A stretch of 10,233 nucleotides of DNA from Absidia repens (Eukaryota; Mucoromycota; Mucoromycetes; Mucorales; Cunninghamellaceae). This document shows, piece by piece, positions 7,100-10,233 of this stretch. A program made the translations under genes and the position numbers. How positions within the stretch are numbered: the stretch's first letter is position 1; each line of letters starts with the position of its first letter. The notes under the pieces are model-generated. The model was not told where the DNA came from, did no database searches, and was given only the letters and a program-made list of their open reading frames with translations. The stretch lies in assembly GCA_002105175.1 (NCBI GenBank), contig MCGE01000079.1, forward strand, positions 1-10,233, written 5' to 3'.

Positions 7100-7440
7100 C
7101 AATTGAGTTGTTTAATTTTTTTTTATTTGAATAGAGAAAGGATGGGGTTTTTATATAAAAACGATCAACAGTGGCTGATAACGTGTAAATGCAACTAAAC
7201 AAAACTAAAACTACCAAATATGGATAATAAAAAAGAGGGGGTAATCGGAATAGCCAAGAATGACTCCGCATCCATCCACATCATCGGCATGGCTGAGTCA
7301 ATGATGAATAGAAGATTCCTGCCAAGACACACACACCCAGAAAGCACAAATCAAATATCTATTGAAGACAAGATAAATAACAGTAATGGAATGATATAAT
7401 AAATAACGACTTTATATGAGTGAGGTATATTCCACCAATG
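7100..7440. other. spacer upstream of the VC0807-like gene
   Basis: No supported gene. A 59-codon plus-strand frame (7220-7399) and a roughly 40-codon minus-strand frame over similar bases both exist, so no direction is favoured. A minus-strand AATAAA near 7125 could end a minus-strand transcript arriving from the right. Confidence 0.3.
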
Positions 7441-9060
7441 GGTATGATAAAACTAATGAGACCCTAAAAGCAAAGAAGGAGAGCAAAGAAAAAAAAAAAA
7501 ACTATGGCAAAGCTTTCGTCCTGCGATGTTTTCCTGATTTGTGATAATTTCGGATGTCTTTTCTGTAACAAATGTTGTGGATCACCTGCCTTCAGTGATG
7601 TGATCCAGCATAAAACAAACTTGTAAATGTAAATTCTTGTAGCTTTCCATTTTCTTTTTCTTTCCTTACCTTGTTAAATATCATGTACAAAGTAACCATC
7701 GCTTGTACGAATTGCTAGTTTTTGACCTTCCTTGATCTAGGTCGATTTGTTTATGGTTTTCCAGATCGAACTGCTATGCGAAAAAGGGGTTCTACGAGCG
7801 CGGAATAAAAAAGAAAGTCAGATTTCCATATCAGGTTTTTTTTCACCGTGTATCACAAAAATTATTTTTGTTGCTATACATGTACCTTATTGTTTGCCAT
7901 AACCAAGTTGACCGCCTCTGTCCACAGACCCAAACATAGAACATGGAGAAGGTGGCCATTCAATATAGTAAGCGTAACTACCCGAATATTTGATGAAATA
8001 CAGATATGTAGTAGATATGACGTAGGCTCCGTGTATAATAGACAAAATAAAAATAAAAAAAAGGTCGAGCGTTAGTGTAACTCAATTTTCTTTTAGATCA
8101 TATCACCTTCATTAGCCACAATATAACAGTCCAGTCCATGGATGACGTTAAGGAAATATCAGACAAGTTCACGCGACCAGACAAAGGATGAACCGGAATT
8201 GATTTCAGCCTAGCTACTATAGCCAAAAAAAGAAGTTAGCTTATTCAGTTATATTTAGCAACATTTTAACTTCGGTGACCAATCCACATCCGTCGCGAAT
8301 CAGTTCTTTGGATTATCGGTCATTTCGGGTTTCACATATATCTTTACCTTGTTTTCCAGAAATTTCATACTACAATAAATTCAACCGTCAGATCTACCTA
8401 AATACATGCAGCATTTCTCTTTTTTTTTTTTTCCTGCGATGGATTACCTTTTGATACCAATCCCAAAGGTACCATATTCTGTTTTTGCTCTACCGTTATT
8501 GATGGATTGTCCGCAAAGTCGATGGATTCAGGGTCCAGGTACCAGCAAAAATAAAATTTCGTTCCTCGTCCATGAAGCCTATCGAGTCAAACTAGATGCA
8601 TCGATGCCTTATATCTACATAAACTTCAGTATGTATGCCTGGTTAGTCTTGATATTTTTGATATAGACTACATGCTTAGCTTACCAGTGCAGGTATGCAG
8701 GAATATATGTAAAAAAGGCTTCCGTTTCGGTGTGTCGGTCATAAAGAGTTAGCGCTTAGATAACGAGTCAGGAGCACAGGTACCAGGGAGGGAAATACAA
8801 AATTGCAGAAGAGTCAACTTGGTTTGCGCACTTGATCATTTGGATAAGCATTTACGCAAGTCCAAGACCACCGGAACATGAATGGGACGTCTATCACTTC
8901 TTGAGTTTGAGAACTACGAATACATAAAGATTGATAAACTGATGGTTAGGCATTAGCATCACCTACTCTATTGACATACGCAGCAATACACTCCTCGGTT
9001 CTTACTAAAGTGGGCGTACTTGCACTGACCGGTTTGGGACGAGCTATTTGCAAAATTAAT
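7441..9060 (-). other. fragmented spliced gene or pseudogene, direction probably minus
   Basis: No frame is long, but several minus-strand segments look coding and end at splice-like sites: 9074-9011 ending at a GTAAGA donor (9010), 8580-8448 ending at GTAATC, 8368-8303, 8309-8244 and 8027-7890 ending near GTACAT. CTAAC branch motifs occur five times on the minus strand (8949, 8752, 8646, 8239, 8075) and I saw none on the plus strand; the one at 8239 precedes a T-rich tract and TAG acceptor. Frames 8368-8303 and 8309-8244 join if one base is supplied near 8310, giving 'VKIYVKPEMTDN' plus 'KELIRDGCGLVTEV'. Together with the later 'YVISTTYLYFIKYSG' this layout faintly recalls a BRCT domain (Rap1-like). 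No complete model can be drawn; plus-strand open segments also exist at 8577-8952. Treat the BRCT idea as a guess. Confidence 0.3.
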
Positions 9061-9255
9061 TATGGTCTTCTGTAAAAAAAAAAAAAAAGAAAAATCAAAA
9101 ATACACCGCGGAGCTCAAAACCAGCCTCACCCTTTCTACACCACTGCAGATACTCCACTCGCCAAACCCAGTTCCACTCCACCCACAAACAAAATATTCG
9201 ATAAAAAGACAAGGCCACAAATAATAATAAGAGTAAGAATGATGATTTACATATG

Positions 9256-9293
9256 TTTATTAAAAACAAGTTGGAGACATGCTGGGTTTTATT
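9256..9293 (-). terminator. two candidate polyadenylation signals for RPL26
   Basis: AATAAA on the minus strand at 9293-9288 and 9261-9256, about 98 and 130 bases past the stop codon at 9391. Either could direct 3' end formation. Confidence 0.4.
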
Positions 9294-9334
9294 TTTCGTA
9301 AACAAAAAAAAGATGGTAATAAAAATTTACTACG

Positions 9335-9359
9335 AAAAAAAAAAAAAAAAAAAAAAAAA
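9335..9359. repeat. A25 homopolymer
   Basis: Twenty-five A bases on the plus strand (T25 in the RPL26 3' untranslated region), starting about 32 bases after its stop codon. A likely site of length error. Confidence 0.95.
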
Positions 9360-9390
9360 GATGAGTAACTGATGAGCCGTTTCCTTTCAA

Positions 9391-10233
9391 TTATCGACAC
9401 TGAGTTCTTTTAATGATATTTACTTGTTGCATAGCATCCTTGTTTCCCTTACGGTCAAGGACGGATTGGCGGCTGTGATCCAACTTGAGCTTGTTGATGA
9501 CAACGTTGGAGGGATGGATACCAATAGGAGCAGTGGCACCTTTTGTTTTTTTTAAATAAAGATCATATATATTAGTAAAATAATCTGTTGAATCAAATCA
9601 CGATATTTATGTAGAAGAAACTAACCGTTGACCTTTTCGCGGGTAACACGTTCAATGTAAATCACCCACTTCTTACGGTAGACTTGGACGACCTTGCCTT
9701 CACGGCCCTTGTAGGTACCACGGACAACGGTGACTTCATCATCCCGACGGATAGGCATGGCACGACCTATTAACAGAAAAAAAAAAGTGGAACGCATGAG
9801 TATGATCCAAAAAAAAAAAATCGGCATCCATGAGTGAGAGGGGGTTCAAAGACCGACTTACGCTATGCTTTTCCTTGAGTTCCTTGGACAAAGGAGAGCT
9901 CATGATCTTTTGGCGGATATGAGAAGGAGCAGAGAAGTGAGCCTTTCTGCACTTTCTGCGGGAGGAAGTCACGTCTATAATAATAAAGGCGAAATGGTTA
10001 GTTTCGAAGTATGTTAAAGCTGGCTCTTGAATGATAACCTTGTATATCTCTCTTTTTTTGTGCCCCCTTTTTTTTGCACTTTTCTTCGGCCCATCCATCC
10101 ATCCACCCATCCATCCATCCATCCATTCATTCATTTATCGATCGTATTGATGTCGTTTTTTTTTCTTTCTGTCATTATTCGTCCTCGTTATCATTCATAT
10201 GAAAATAAACCGTAAGATTTCTTACCAGCACTG
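9391..10233 (-). CDS. RPL26: 60S ribosomal protein L26 (uL24), four exons, 5' end cut by window edge
   Basis: uL24 binds 25S rRNA near the peptide exit tunnel of the large subunit. Exons: 10233-10226 (partial; ..AGT GCT G), 9974-9862, 9766-9626, 9539-9391; introns of 251, 95 and 86 nt with GTAAGA, GTAAGT and GTTAGT donors and TAG/AAG acceptors. The protein reads [20 protein letters not shown], then '[13 protein letters not shown]', the KOW region '[20 protein letters not shown]' followed by '[16 protein letters not shown]', then '[20 protein letters not shown]' and a C-terminal tail ending at TAA 9393-9391. These are hallmark uL24 segments, and about 140 residues is normal for fungi. The start codon should be within roughly ten bases beyond 10233 (family begins MK(F)S..). 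Oddity: exons 2 and 3 join out of phase; one base is missing if the normal 'VRAMPIRR' is expected. Confidence 0.93.
10090..10136. repeat. CATC/CATT tetranucleotide repeat in RPL26 intron 1
   Basis: About eleven imperfect CCAT/TCAT units on the plus strand inside the first, longest intron (10225-9975). Length variation here would not alter the protein. Confidence 0.85.

Noticed and set aside
6990..7271. 93-codon minus-strand frame with Ser/Leu repeats
   Set aside because: The repeat is a direct translation of the (CT)23 tract in the promoter of the VC0807-like gene.
7220..7399. 59-codon plus-strand ORF starting MDNKKEGVIGIAKND
   Set aside because: It has a proper ATG and mixed composition, but an opposing minus-strand frame of similar length exists and no splice or family evidence supports it.
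8406..8666. 86-codon plus-strand ORF, and a plus-strand frame over 8577-8952 with only two stops
   Set aside because: Considered as a plus-strand gene; the ORF start is a T-run-derived Phe stretch, no branch motifs were seen on this strand, and the same bases read well on the minus strand.
9060..9305. Overlapping 81- and 79-codon frames on both strands
   Set aside because: They lie in the probable RPL26 3' untranslated region and beyond, contain A/T-run translations and have no recognised domain.
10027..10215. 62-codon plus-strand frame with His/Pro/Ser repeats
   Set aside because: It is the translation of the CATC repeat in RPL26 intron 1.

Overview
The window looks like nuclear DNA of a filamentous fungus, most likely an early-diverging (Mucoromycota-type) one. 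The reasons are genes split by short GT-AG introns of about 70-250 nt, several with CTAAC/CTAAT branch-like sequences, a fungal-type ribosomal protein uL24 gene, very AT-rich spacers, and LTR-retrotransposon debris. The lineage is an inference from gene style and family resemblance; nothing here fixes the species. No operon, CRISPR array, tRNA or rRNA was seen.

Layout. (1) 1-449: an intact but edge-truncated Gag-like retrotransposon ORF on the minus strand. (2) 450-3500: its leader with a primer-binding-site-like sequence, then a head-to-tail run of at least four related LTR-like copies, all in the same orientation, with small tandem repeats, trinucleotide arrays and a 16-bp palindrome. (3) 3500-5260: AT-rich DNA with only uncertain ORFs and a possible further diverged LTR. 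(4) 5270-5546: signals of one well-formed minus-strand intron, possibly a small membrane-protein gene. (5) 6027-6949: a minus-strand multi-pass membrane protein resembling the VC0807 family, with one intron and one apparent frameshift; a TATA-like site and a (CT)23 tract lie upstream. (6) 7100-9250: no confident gene, but minus-strand open segments, donor-like sites and a bias in branch motifs suggest a fragmented or decayed spliced gene. (7) 9391-10233: the gene for ribosomal protein uL24 (RPL26), minus strand, four exons, with the start codon just beyond the right edge.

The recognisable genes have no evident shared pathway: a housekeeping ribosomal protein and a membrane protein sit beside a retrotransposon-rich block. 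The most useful observation is that both recognisable host genes need a one-base correction to read through. This points either to indel errors in the assembly or to real decay, and it limits all gene models here. I found no convincing novel biological system.
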